Source of the DNA: Lysobacteraceae bacterium
GTDB taxonomy: Bacteria > Pseudomonadota > Gammaproteobacteria > Xanthomonadales > Xanthomonadaceae
DNA length: 9,071 nt
Assembly: GCA_028293685.1 (NCBI GenBank)
Contig: JAQGOI010000233.1
Span: 1 to 9,071, forward strand
Reading direction: 5' to 3'
Program-made: the position numbers and the translations under genes
The notes under the pieces: model-generated
The model's input: the letters and a program-made list of their open reading frames with translations, nothing else
Told to the model about the DNA's origin: nothing
Databases searched by the model: none
Part shown: positions 1-7,233 of the stretch, one piece after another
How positions within the stretch are numbered: the first letter of the stretch is position 1
Layout of the letters: every line of letters begins with the position of its first letter

Positions 1-1140
1 GTGCATCGGTGCATGGTCGCTGATGAACAGTCCGAACGAGCCGGAGAATATCGCCGGGCCAATGATGCCCGCCAGTCTGATCAGGCTCATCAAAGCACCC
101 AGGATGCGGCCTTGCACGTCGCTGCCGACCTGTCGCGTGATCAGCGCCTGCGTTGCCGGCGCGGAAACACCCCACAGCGCCGACACCGGTATGCCGACCA
201 GGAACAACGCGCCGGTACCGGCGAAGGCGTAGATCGAAAAACCGATCACGCCGCAGCCAAGGCCGAGCAGCAAGGTACGGCGCTCGCCGAGCCTCGCCAC
301 GATCCGGCCGACCAGTCCCGCCTGCACGATCACACTGCACACGCCGACCGCGGCGAGCACCCAGCCGACCTCACGCGGACCCCAGCCGTAACGGTAATCA
401 GCGAACAGCACGAAAATGCTCGGGTACACGTAGTGAGCGAGATTGGCCAGGAACACCACGGCCGCCAACCCGAAGACCTTCGGGTAGCGCTTGAGCAGTG
501 CCACGGCTCCCAGTGGATTGGCGTGCGACCAGTCGAACGTCGCCGCGCGTTTGTCCTTCGCCAGGGATTCGGGCAGGACAAGCAGTCCATAACAGAAGTT
601 CAGCAACGCAAGCCCGGCGGCGAACCAGAACGGCAACCGCAGCGAGATCGCACCGAGCCAGCCACCGATCAGCGGCCCGACGATGAACCCCAGGCCGAAC
701 GCCGCGCCGAGCAGGCCATAACTCTTCGCACGCTTGTCGGCGGGGGTGACATCGGCGACGTAGGCGTTGGCGGTGGTGAAACTGGCCGACGTCACTCCGG
801 AAATGATGCGCCCCACCAGCAACCACGGCAGCGCGTTGGCCAGCGCCATGAAGCAGAAATCAAGACCCAGCCCCAAGCAGGACAAGAGGATCACCGGCCG
901 GCGGCCATAGCGATCGGACAGCGCGCCCTGTACGGGCGAGGAGAAGAACTGGATCGCGGCGAACACGGTGCCGAACACGCCGATCCAGTACGCCGCGTGC
1001 GCGGTGTTGCCGCCGGTGAAATCCTCGATCAGGTGCGGCAACACCGGGATGATCAGCCCGAATGCCAGCACGTCGATCAGCACGGTGAAGAAGATGAAGA
1101 TCAGCGCGGCGTTGCGGGCGCGCGGAGCGGATGCGGTCAC
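1..1140 (-). CDS. TetA-like MFS efflux transporter (C-terminus cut by window edge)
   Basis: Inner-membrane major facilitator protein of the TCR/Tet type, expected to export a small molecule in exchange for protons; the substrate cannot be read from sequence. The start is a GTG at 1140 with an AGGG-type ribosome site a few bases upstream. The frame stays open for 380 codons to the left edge, so perhaps 20-50 residues are missing compared with the usual 400-420. Visible landmarks are an acidic residue in the first helix (D23), MFS motif A (GALSDRYGRRP, residues 72-82) and a perfect antiporter motif C in helix 5 (G142-x8-G151-x3-GP-x2-GG to 160). Motif C marks drug/proton antiporters. Hydrophobic helices alternate with short loops throughout. 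The gene begins 32 bases after the egtD stop on the same strand, so it is probably the third gene of an egtB-egtD operon. TetA-like is a family label; tetracycline resistance is not implied. Confidence 0.9.
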   Translation of the reverse strand, partial: MTASAPRARNAALIFIFFTVLIDVLAFGLIIPVLPHLIEDFTGGNTAHAAYWIGVFGTVFAAIQFFSSPVQGALSDRYGRRPVILLSCLGLGLDFCFMALANALPWLLVGRIISGVTSASFTTANAYVADVTPADKRAKSYGLLGAAFGLGFIVGPLIGGWLGAISLRLPFWFAAGLALLNFCYGLLVLPESLAKDKRAATFDWSHANPLGAVALLKRYPKVFGLAAVVFLANLAHYVYPSIFVLFADYRYGWGPREVGWVLAAVGVCSVIVQAGLVGRIVARLGERRTLLLGLGCGVIGFSIYAFAGTGALFLVGIPVSALWGVSAPATQALITRQVGSDVQGRILGALMSLIRLAGIIGPAIFSGSFGLFISDHAPMH

Positions 1141-1172
1141 GTTGCCCTGGCGTTCGTTGGCGGCCGCGCAGT

Positions 1173-2180
1173 CTAGCGCCGACGCGGTGTCGGATCGTGC
1201 GGTGGCACCGGTTCCAGCAGGCGCAGGCCGAGCCAGTCGCGCTCGTCGTTCCATCCGGTAACCACCTGCAGCCCAGCGGCCGCGGCGAGCGCCGCAAAGC
1301 CGGTATCGGTGTACTTGTGGCTGTATTCGACCAGCATCGCTTCGCCGGCAGCGAAGTGGAAAACGCGTCCGGCCACATGCACGTCCTGCGCGCGCTGGCT
1401 GACCAGGCTGGTTTCGATGCGACCGCGCTCGCGCACGTAGACGGCATGGTGGCGGAACGCACCGACATCGAAGTCGCTGCCGATCTCGCGGTTCAACCGC
1501 ACCAGCAGGTTCAGCGTAAACGCGGCGGTGACGCCGGCCACGTCGTTGTAGGCCGCTTCGATGACGTCGCTGTCCTTGTCCAGGTCGATGCCGATCAGCG
1601 CGCGTCCATCGGCACCCATCGTTTCGCGCATTGCGCTCAGCAGCGCGATCGCTTCGTCCTCGTCGAAGTTGCCCAGTGTCGATCCGGGGAAGAACACGAC
1701 CACGCCGTGCGCCCTGCGATCGGGTGCCGGCAACGCGACCGGCTGCGTGAAATCCGCGCACACCGGCAGCATCTGCACGCGCGGAAAACGCAGCGCCAGC
1801 CGGCCGGCCATCGCCAGCAGCGTCGCCCGCGAAATCTCGATCGGCGTATAGGCGACCGGATCCTGCAGCCCCCGCAGCAGCCGCTCGGTTTTCAGTCCGC
1901 TGCCGCTCCCGTACTCGACCACATGCGCCTGGGCGCCCACTTCGGCCGCGATGTCCGCCATGCGCGCATCGAGCAGGCGGGTTTCGACACGGGTGAGGTA
2001 GTACTCGGGTTGCTGGGTGATCTGTTCGAACAGCGCCGAGCCGCGGGCATCGTAGAAGTACTTCGACGGCAGGGTCTTGGGCGTCGCCGCCAGTCCGGCA
2101 AGCACTTCGCCGGTGATGTCGGCGGCGGTTGGCCGCAGATCGGTCAGCACGACCGGCGCGCGTTCGAGCACCTGGTTCAC
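1173..2180 (-). CDS. egtD: L-histidine N-alpha-methyltransferase EgtD
   Basis: SAM-dependent cytosolic enzyme that trimethylates the alpha-amino group of histidine to give hercynine, the first step of ergothioneine biosynthesis. The 335-residue product is close to the family's roughly 320. It shows the family N-terminal block (PKTLPSKYFYD, residues 34-44), the SAM-binding VEYGSGSG (88-95) and GSTLGNFDEDEA (166-177). By comparison with the mycobacterial enzyme as I remember it, the histidine-binding residues correspond to Y43, Y60, N171, E285 and S287, and all are present. The GTG start at 2180 overlaps the egtB stop as GTGA and has an AAAGGA ribosome site six bases upstream, inside egtB, which points to translational coupling. 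The stop is TAG. The C-terminus carries a short basic, proline-rich tail that looks dispensable. Longer in-frame starts lie inside egtB and are unlikely. Confidence 0.95.
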   Translation of the reverse strand: MNQVLERAPVVLTDLRPTAADITGEVLAGLAATPKTLPSKYFYDARGSALFEQITQQPEYYLTRVETRLLDARMADIAAEVGAQAHVVEYGSGSGLKTERLLRGLQDPVAYTPIEISRATLLAMAGRLALRFPRVQMLPVCADFTQPVALPAPDRRAHGVVVFFPGSTLGNFDEDEAIALLSAMRETMGADGRALIGIDLDKDSDVIEAAYNDVAGVTAAFTLNLLVRLNREIGSDFDVGAFRHHAVYVRERGRIETSLVSQRAQDVHVAGRVFHFAAGEAMLVEYSHKYTDTGFAALAAAAGLQVVTGWNDERDWLGLRLLEPVPPHDPTPRRR

Positions 2181-3532
2181 GGCAGGTCCTTTGCCAGGCG
2201 CAGGCCGGAGAACTGCCAGCGATCCGGTGGATGGAAGAAGTTGCGGTAGCTGGCACGCACATGCCTGCGCGGCGTGGCGCAACTGCCGCCACGCAACACC
2301 CATTGCCCACTCATGAACTTGCCGTTGTATTCGCCCAGCGCACCGGGCATCGGGCGGAATCCCGGATACGGCGAGTACGCGCTCGACGTCCATTCCCAGA
2401 CATCGCCGAACAGCTGCTGCAGCGGAGCAAAGGCATCCATCGATCCCTGCGGATGCAACGCGCACTCATCCAGAAAGTAACCCTCGTGCTTGCCGTTATC
2501 GGGCCTGCGGTCGTCGAGCCTGCAGTCAGCAAGCAGGTTGCCGCCGACGGGCTTTCCGGCTGCCTGCGCTTCCCACTCCATTTCGCTCGGCAGGCGCGCG
2601 CCGGCCCAGCGCGCGAACGCATTGGCCTCGAAGTAGCTCAGGTGGCAGACCGGTGCATGCGGATCGATGTCACGCATGCCACCCAGCGTGAATTCGCGCT
2701 CCAAGCCGTCGTCCCAGTACAGCGGTCGCGACCAGCCTTGCGCCGCGACCGTCGCCCAGCCATCGCTCAACCACAGGTCGTGGTTGCGATAGCCGCCGTC
2801 GTCGATGAAGGCGCGGAACTCGGCGTTGCTGACCGGGCGTGACGCCAGCGCGTGCGCCGGCACCAGCGTGCGATGCCGCGGCGATTCGTTGTCGAATGCG
2901 AAGTCGGCGGCCGCCGGCCAGGTCGCGGCACCGATTTCGGCCAGGTGCTCATCCGTGCTCGACCAGCGCAGCGGCACCGACAGACCAGCGCGCGTGGGCA
3001 GGTCGTCGCGATAGCCGGGGCGCAGCGGGTTGCACCACAGCGCGTGCTTGATGTCGGTGAGCAGCAGTTCCTGGTGCTGCTGCTCGTGGTGGGTGCCCAG
3101 CACGATGCGTTGCAGCAGCGCGTCATCGCCATCGCCGGCCTGCAGCAGCGCTTCGATGGACGCGTCGACTCGCGTCCGGTAGTCCAGCACCTGCGCCAGT
3201 TCCGGGCGCGACAACAGGCCGCGTTGCGGACGCGGATGCATCGGCCCGACGCTGTTGTAATAGCTGTTGAACAACGTGTCCCACGCCGGATCGATCGCAC
3301 GATGGTCCGGTCGTTGCGCCAGCACGAAACGTTCGAAGAACCACGTGGTATGCGCCAGGTGCCATTTGGCCGGACTCGCATCGGGCATGCTCTGCACCAT
3401 CGCGTCTTCCGGCGACAGTGGCGCGGCGAGGGCGACGCTGGTCGCGCGCACGGCGCGATAGCGATCCAGCAGCGCGTGGCCATCCGCGGCAACGGCGGCG
3501 TGTGATCCGTGGCTGGAGAGCGAGATCGGCAT
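2177..3532 (-). CDS. egtB: Hercynine oxygenase / sulfoxide synthase EgtB
   Basis: Non-haem iron(II) enzyme that uses O2 to join hercynine to a thiol (gamma-glutamylcysteine or cysteine, depending on subtype) as a sulfoxide, the central C-S bond-forming step of ergothioneine synthesis. The 451-residue protein has the two expected parts. The N-terminal DinB-like helical domain supplies the three-histidine iron site, seen as LAH (H61) and HEQQH (H149, H153). The C-terminal formylglycine-generating-enzyme-like domain runs from about residue 212 to the end and includes FGDVWEWTSS (375-384) and RGGSCATPRRHVRASYRNFF (414-433). I chose the ATG at 3532 because family N-termini begin about 20 residues before the LLDRYRAVR block. 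A start at 3640 would run into the divergent gene. No clear ribosome site precedes 3532. The stop overlaps the egtD start by four bases. Confidence 0.95.
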   Translation of the reverse strand: MPISLSSHGSHAAVAADGHALLDRYRAVRATSVALAAPLSPEDAMVQSMPDASPAKWHLAHTTWFFERFVLAQRPDHRAIDPAWDTLFNSYYNSVGPMHPRPQRGLLSRPELAQVLDYRTRVDASIEALLQAGDGDDALLQRIVLGTHHEQQHQELLLTDIKHALWCNPLRPGYRDDLPTRAGLSVPLRWSSTDEHLAEIGAATWPAAADFAFDNESPRHRTLVPAHALASRPVSNAEFRAFIDDGGYRNHDLWLSDGWATVAAQGWSRPLYWDDGLEREFTLGGMRDIDPHAPVCHLSYFEANAFARWAGARLPSEMEWEAQAAGKPVGGNLLADCRLDDRRPDNGKHEGYFLDECALHPQGSMDAFAPLQQLFGDVWEWTSSAYSPYPGFRPMPGALGEYNGKFMSGQWVLRGGSCATPRRHVRASYRNFFHPPDRWQFSGLRLAKDLP

Positions 3533-3605
3533 CGCCCGAGGATACCCAGCCGTTCGCACGGTCGGGTTACGCTCGCGTGACGCCTTGATCGCCATGGATG
3601 GACCG

Positions 3606-4784
3606 ATGCGCACCGACCACGTGCTGGAGCCGTCCGCCACCGCGCAGCCCGCGCAGTTCTGCCTGCCCGACGGGATCGTCTATCTGGATACCGCCGCGCA
3701 CGGGCCGCGCCTGCGTAGCGTGCAGCACGCCGCGAGCGCGGCGCTGGACGCGGCCAGCAAGCCCTGGCAGCCGAGCGAAGCGGATTGGGAAGCCGCCATC
3801 GAGCGCGTGCGCGCGCTTGCCGCGGATTGTTTCGACGGCGATGCGTCCGCGATCGCACTGGTGCCGTCTGCCGCATACGGCATGGCGGTGGCCGCCAACA
3901 ACGTGCCGCTGGCGCGGGGCGACGGCGTGCTGGTGTTGGCCGGCACGTTTCCGTCGCAATGGCTGGCGTGGCAACGGCGCTGTGCCCAGGTCGGCGCGCG
4001 GATCGTCGCGGTGCAGGCGATGCCTGGCGAATCGGCGACCGACGCCGTGGTGCGCACGCTGGCCACGGATCCGTCCGTCCGCGTGCTCCTGCTGGCGCAC
4101 GTCGACTGGCGCGATGGCAGCGTGCTCGATCTCGATGCGATCGCTGCGCGCGCGCACGCGGCGGGTGCAGCGCTGGTGCTCGATTTGAGCCAGAGCCTGG
4201 GCGCATACCCGGCGCACGTCGCCAGGTGGCGGCCGGCGTTCGCGGTGACGGTCGGCTACAAGTGGCTGCTCGGTCCCGCCGGGCTGGCCTATGTGTGGGC
4301 TGCGGCGCCGTGGCGCGAGCACGGCGAGCCGATCGAACACCACTGGCTGGCGCGCGATCCGGAGCAGGTGTGGCTGGGCGACGTTCGCCGGGTTCCGGCG
4401 TTCCGGGCCGGCGCGCGCCGCTTCGATGCCGGTGGCGTTGCCGATCCCATGCGCCTGGCGATGGCCGAAGCGGCGCTGGCGCAGATCGGCGCCTGGCGCA
4501 TCGAAGCGATCGCACCGGCGCTGCATTCGCGCACCGCTGCATTGGCCGATGGCCTGCGCGCGCTTGGGCTGTCGTCGTGGCTGGCGCCGGCGGCGACCGC
4601 ACACATCCTCGGCGTGCGGCCACCGCGCGAGCGCCTGCAGGCGGTCGCCGGCGCACTGGCGCGCGCGGGCATTGTCGCCACCGTGCGCCAGGGTTATGTG
4701 CGGCTGGCACCGCACCTGCACGTCGGCGCCGGCGCGATGGCGTCGGTCGCGGCGGTCATGGCCGCCGCTGCCCGCGACGCCTGA
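3606..4784 (+). CDS. Class V-fold PLP-dependent enzyme, candidate EgtE C-S lyase
   Basis: Fold type I PLP enzyme of the aminotransferase class V/cysteine desulfurase/kynureninase group, 392 residues from this start. The N-terminal IVYLDTAAHGPRL (residues 24-36) is the usual class V entry. LVLDLSQSLGA (190-200) supplies the aspartate (D193) expected to pair with the PLP pyridine nitrogen, and VGYKWLLGPAGLAYV (216-230) carries the Schiff-base lysine K219. EgtE, which cleaves the sulfoxide intermediate to ergothioneine in mycobacteria, belongs to the same fold, and this gene is divergent from egtB-egtD with 73 bases between starts. That makes EgtE the best guess, but sequence alone cannot separate it from a selenocysteine lyase-like or generic class V enzyme. 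Start choice is soft: ATG at 3606 has GGATGGA just upstream, while ATG at 3594 and TTG at 3585 are also in frame. It is the only plus-strand gene in the window. Confidence 0.85.
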   Translation: MRTDHVLEPSATAQPAQFCLPDGIVYLDTAAHGPRLRSVQHAASAALDAASKPWQPSEADWEAAIERVRALAADCFDGDASAIALVPSAAYGMAVAANNVPLARGDGVLVLAGTFPSQWLAWQRRCAQVGARIVAVQAMPGESATDAVVRTLATDPSVRVLLLAHVDWRDGSVLDLDAIAARAHAAGAALVLDLSQSLGAYPAHVARWRPAFAVTVGYKWLLGPAGLAYVWAAAPWREHGEPIEHHWLARDPEQVWLGDVRRVPAFRAGARRFDAGGVADPMRLAMAEAALAQIGAWRIEAIAPALHSRTAALADGLRALGLSSWLAPAATAHILGVRPPRERLQAVAGALARAGIVATVRQGYVRLAPHLHVGAGAMASVAAVMAAAARDA

Positions 4785-4789
4785 CATTC

Positions 4790-5818
4790 CTACGTGGTGC
4801 GTGATGTCTCGGGTTCGGCCACGGGCATCGGCACGGGATGGTCCTGCGCAGTCGGCGGCTGGCTGTCGCTGTCCTCGCGGAAGTTGGGCGGCAACCGGTT
4901 GTGGATGGCCGTTGCCGCGGTCGCGGCATGGCCGACGGCGACGCTGATCTGGTTGAGCGCACTGACCACGTCGCCGATGGCGTACAGGCCCTGGATGCTG
5001 GTCTGCTGATGGGCATCGACAACGAGCTCGCCGTTGTCGTCCACGCGCGCACCAAGCATTGCAGCCAGTTGCGATTGCGCCGCGCCACCTAGCACCGGAT
5101 AGATGCTGTCGTAGCGGATGTCGCCATCCTTCTCGAACGACACCACGCAGTCGCGATCCAGCGGGCGCAGAGCGGTCGGTACCGGGCGAATCTTTATTCG
5201 CGCGCGTCGCGCCAGCGCTGCGCAGTCGCCGGACGGCTCACCCGCTTCCGACGCGATCGCATCGACCCGGCGTGAAAACGTGCGCAGGAACACTGCATGC
5301 CGGATGGCCACGTCGATCGGCGCATACACCGCCAGCCGCGCGTCGCTGGCCTCGTAACCGTCGCACACCGCGCACAAACGCACCACGCCCGCGTCGATGG
5401 CCGGCTGCAGCGCCTCAGCGCCGCCTTCAAGGCACGGCATGCGGTCGACAATGCCGCTGGCGAGCACCACGTTGCACGCAGACCAGCAATGGCCGTCTTC
5501 ATCGCAGGCGACGAAGACGTCGTCGCGCTGCTGCAGCTCGATGATGCGGCCGTCGATGATCTGCGCGCCGTGGCCTTCGGCCTGCTGGCGCAGCCGGCGC
5601 AGCAGCGACAGCCCGGGAACGCCCGCCGGAAATCCCGGGCAGTTATGGCTTTCAGGTATCCAGCGCGCGCGGCTGTTGCCGGCATCGACCACGACGACGC
5701 GGCGATGGAAACGCAACAGGTACGTCGCCGCGGTCAGGCCGGCAGGACCGGCGCCGATGATCAGGCAATCGAGCGGCTCTGGTTTGGGCGTCGTACTCAC
5801 GCCGCGCAGTGTCGACAC
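4790..5818 (-). CDS. Thioredoxin-reductase-like FAD-dependent oxidoreductase with CxxC
   Basis: Flavoprotein of the thioredoxin reductase/pyridine nucleotide-disulfide oxidoreductase group, 342 residues from a GTG at 5818. FAD binding is clear: CLIIGAGPAGLTAA (residues 18-31) at the N-terminus and GLYAIGDVVSALNQIS (277-292) near the end. A redox pair CAVC (149-152) sits in CAVCDGYE, the position of the active disulfide of thioredoxin reductases. The NADPH domain is odd: where the family has a GxGxxA loop this protein has VYAPIDVAIRHAVFLRTFS (164-182), and the usual HRR motif after it is missing. The last 35 or so residues form an acidic, proline-rich tail. A second GTG at 5800 is also a possible start; neither has a good ribosome site. 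The gene follows folE by 27 bases and converges on the PLP gene, with five bases between stops. The electron donor and substrate are unknown. Confidence 0.88.
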   Translation of the reverse strand: MSTLRGVSTTPKPEPLDCLIIGAGPAGLTAATYLLRFHRRVVVVDAGNSRARWIPESHNCPGFPAGVPGLSLLRRLRQQAEGHGAQIIDGRIIELQQRDDVFVACDEDGHCWSACNVVLASGIVDRMPCLEGGAEALQPAIDAGVVRLCAVCDGYEASDARLAVYAPIDVAIRHAVFLRTFSRRVDAIASEAGEPSGDCAALARRARIKIRPVPTALRPLDRDCVVSFEKDGDIRYDSIYPVLGGAAQSQLAAMLGARVDDNGELVVDAHQQTSIQGLYAIGDVVSALNQISVAVGHAATAATAIHNRLPPNFREDSDSQPPTAQDHPVPMPVAEPETSRTT

Positions 5819-5845
5819 GGCGCCGCCACGCCCGTGTGAGCGCGG

Positions 5846-6490
5846 TCAGCGTCCCTGGCCGACGTCGATGAAGCGCAGGAATTCCGCGCGCGTACGGGCA
5901 TCGTCGCGGAAGGTGCCCAGCATCCTGGACGTGATCATGCTGACGCCACGCTTGTGCACGCCGCGCGTGGTCATGCATTCATGCGCGCCCTCGATGACCA
6001 CACCGACGCCGCGCGGTTGCAGCACGTCGTTGATGCAGTCGGCGATCTGCGCCGTCAATTTCTCCTGCACCTGGAATCGGCGCGCGTAAGCCTCGACCAC
6101 CCGCGCCAGCTTGCTGATGCCGACCACCTTGCCGTCGGGCAGGTAACCGACATGCGCCTTGCCGATGATTGGCGCCATGTGGTGCTCGCAATGGCTCTCG
6201 AACTCGATGTCGCGCAGCACGATCAGTTCGTCGTAGCCGGCGACCTCCTCGAAGGTGCGCGCCAGGTAGTCGCGCGGGTGCTGGCCATAACCGCTGAACC
6301 AGTCGCGATAGGCTTTGACCACGCGCTTGGGCGTGTCGAGCAGACCTTCGCGGTTGGGATCCTCGCCCGACCAGCGCAGCAGCGTGCGCACGGCCTCCTC
6401 GGCCGCCTCGCGGGTGACGCCATCGATGCCGGGCCGCAGGAGACCATCGTCGCCGTCGGCGTCATCGGGTGGAAGGGAGGCGTCGCGCAT
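5846..6490 (-). CDS. folE: GTP cyclohydrolase I FolE
   Basis: Cytosolic zinc enzyme that converts GTP to 7,8-dihydroneopterin triphosphate, the entry step to tetrahydrofolate and other pterins. The 214-residue protein is of normal length for the type I enzyme. The three zinc ligands are visible: C101 and H104 in [11 protein letters not shown] (98-108), and C172 in [11 protein letters not shown] (168-178). The intervening [21 protein letters not shown] (120-140) and [10 protein letters not shown] (142-151) are hallmarks of the family. The first 20 or so residues are acidic and variable. The ATG at 6490 has only a weak ribosome site; the ATGs just upstream are out of frame. The gene sits 27 bases before the flavoprotein on the same strand and may share a transcript with it, and 92 bases after the small glycine-zipper gene, with no convincing terminator between them. 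Confidence 0.97.
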   Translation of the reverse strand: MRDASLPPDDADGDDGLLRPGIDGVTREAAEEAVRTLLRWSGEDPNREGLLDTPKRVVKAYRDWFSGYGQHPRDYLARTFEEVAGYDELIVLRDIEFESHCEHHMAPIIGKAHVGYLPDGKVVGISKLARVVEAYARRFQVQEKLTAQIADCINDVLQPRGVGVVIEGAHECMTTRGVHKRGVSMITSRMLGTFRDDARTRAEFLRFIDVGQGR

Positions 6491-6582
6491 CGCGGCATCC
6501 GGAAGCGGGGAATCGGCATCCTACTGCACTGGTGACGGCGTCCCTCGATGCGGCGCAAAAGCCGCTGTGCCAAGGCGATCGC

Positions 6583-7065
6583 TCAACGTGCGGCGGACGG
6601 TAGCCGGCTGCCCGGTCTGCGGGCCTGCGCGGCGTTGTCGAGCGATTCCCAGGCATGGCGCATCGCCGGACGCGCACGGGTCCAGTCGAGCCGCGACCCG
6701 AAGTGCGAGGCGGCCTCCCAGCCTTCCTGCAGCTGTGGCTCGACCTGTTCGAAGGCACGGCCTTCATGACGCGCGTGCGCGTCGATCGCGTAGTGGTAGG
6801 CCGGCGCGTAGTCGTGCCAGACGAAGCCATCGCTGTAATAGGGCATGGTGTGGAAGATCTGCCGGAAGTGCCCGAGATCCTCGTCGCGGGTCGCGGCTTC
6901 CGACATCCGCGTGCCGACCAGTGCGCCGAGTGCACCGCCCGCCGCGGCCCCGAAAGCGAGCCCCGGTGGACCTGCGACAGCGGCGCCGATCGCGGCTCCA
7001 GCCGCCCCACCGGCCAGCGCTGCGCTGCCCGAGCCGAAAATATGGTCTTGCTTGAGCGTGCCCAT
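6583..7065 (-). CDS. Glycine-zipper protein of unknown function, paralogue of its neighbour
   Basis: Small protein of 160 residues with no function I can assign. Residues 12-52 are almost only Gly, Ala, Val and Leu with repeated GxxxG spacing, a glycine-zipper stretch that could form a membrane hairpin or a packed helical pair. There is no signal peptide; the first residues are polar (MGTLKQDH). The C-terminal part (about 65-145) is a polar, aromatic-rich domain with PYY (75-77), WHDYAPAY (83-90), GRAFEQVEPQL (102-112) and SRLDW (124-128), all shared with the protein at 7234-7695. A basic tail of about 15 residues is not shared. The ATG at 7065 is well supported by GAGGGAGG a few bases upstream. 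The strong terminator at 7150-7181 separates it from the upstream paralogue, so it probably has its own promoter in the 85 bases before the start, though I see no convincing -35/-10 pair. Confidence 0.85.
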   Translation of the reverse strand: MGTLKQDHIFGSGSAALAGGAAGAAIGAAVAGPPGLAFGAAAGGALGALVGTRMSEAATRDEDLGHFRQIFHTMPYYSDGFVWHDYAPAYHYAIDAHARHEGRAFEQVEPQLQEGWEAASHFGSRLDWTRARPAMRHAWESLDNAAQARRPGSRLPSAAR

Positions 7066-7149
7066 GGCGGCCTCCCTCGCAGCTCCGGTGCCACGCTACG
7101 GCCGCGCGTGTTTCCCGCCGGTGAAGTCGCTGCAACACATCGGCGGGCG

Positions 7150-7181
7150 CAAAAAAAAAACGGGCCGCGCGAGCGGCCCGT
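7150..7181 (-). terminator. Strong Rho-independent terminator after the upstream glycine-zipper gene
   Basis: Read on the minus strand, an eight-base perfect GC stem (CGGGCCGC pairing with GCGGCCCG) closes a four-base TCGC loop. It is extended by one A-T pair and followed directly by a run of ten T. This is a textbook intrinsic terminator. It lies about 50 bases past the stop codon at 7234. Confidence 0.95.
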
Positions 7182-7182
7182 G

Positions 7183-7220
7183 GAGAGAGAAACCCGCTCT
7201 GCCCTTCAGGACAGGAGCGG
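7183..7220 (-). terminator. Second hairpin with pyrimidine tail, possible upstream terminator
   Basis: On the minus strand CCGCTC (from 7220) pairs with GAGCGG (ending 7194), and inside it TGTCC pairs with GGGCA around a TGAA loop, with one bulged C. It is followed by GTTTCTCTCTCC, a weak U/C-rich tail. It begins about 14 bases after the stop of the 7234-7695 gene. It may be a leaky first terminator or an mRNA 3'-end protecting stem. Confidence 0.55.
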
Positions 7221-7233
7221 TCGTGCCAGACGA

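Noticed and set aside
1..1176. 391-codon plus-strand open frame opposite the MFS gene
   Set aside because: Its product is rich in Arg, Gln and His with no domain pattern, while the opposite strand encodes a clear MFS protein with motifs A and C. Long antisense frames are expected at this G+C content.
3533..3640. Longer egtB start at 3640
   Set aside because: The extra 36 residues do not look like EgtB, and the extension would overlap the start of the divergent PLP gene.
2767..4710. 647-codon minus-strand open frame across the PLP gene and part of egtB
   Set aside because: The product is Arg/Ala/Pro-rich and low in complexity, and it overlaps two well-supported genes in other frames.
3567..4787. 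406-codon minus-strand open frame opposite the PLP gene
   Set aside because: No motif and Arg/His/Gly-biased composition; the plus-strand frame carries the PLP-binding lysine and aspartate motifs.
3785..4804. 339-codon plus-strand open frame in another frame of the PLP gene
   Set aside because: Shadow of the real gene; the Arg/Gly/Ala-rich product has no recognisable domain.
6545..6585. Hairpin GCGGC-TTTTGC-GCCGC after the gene ending at 6583 as a terminator
   Set aside because: The stem has only five pairs and is not followed by a T run.
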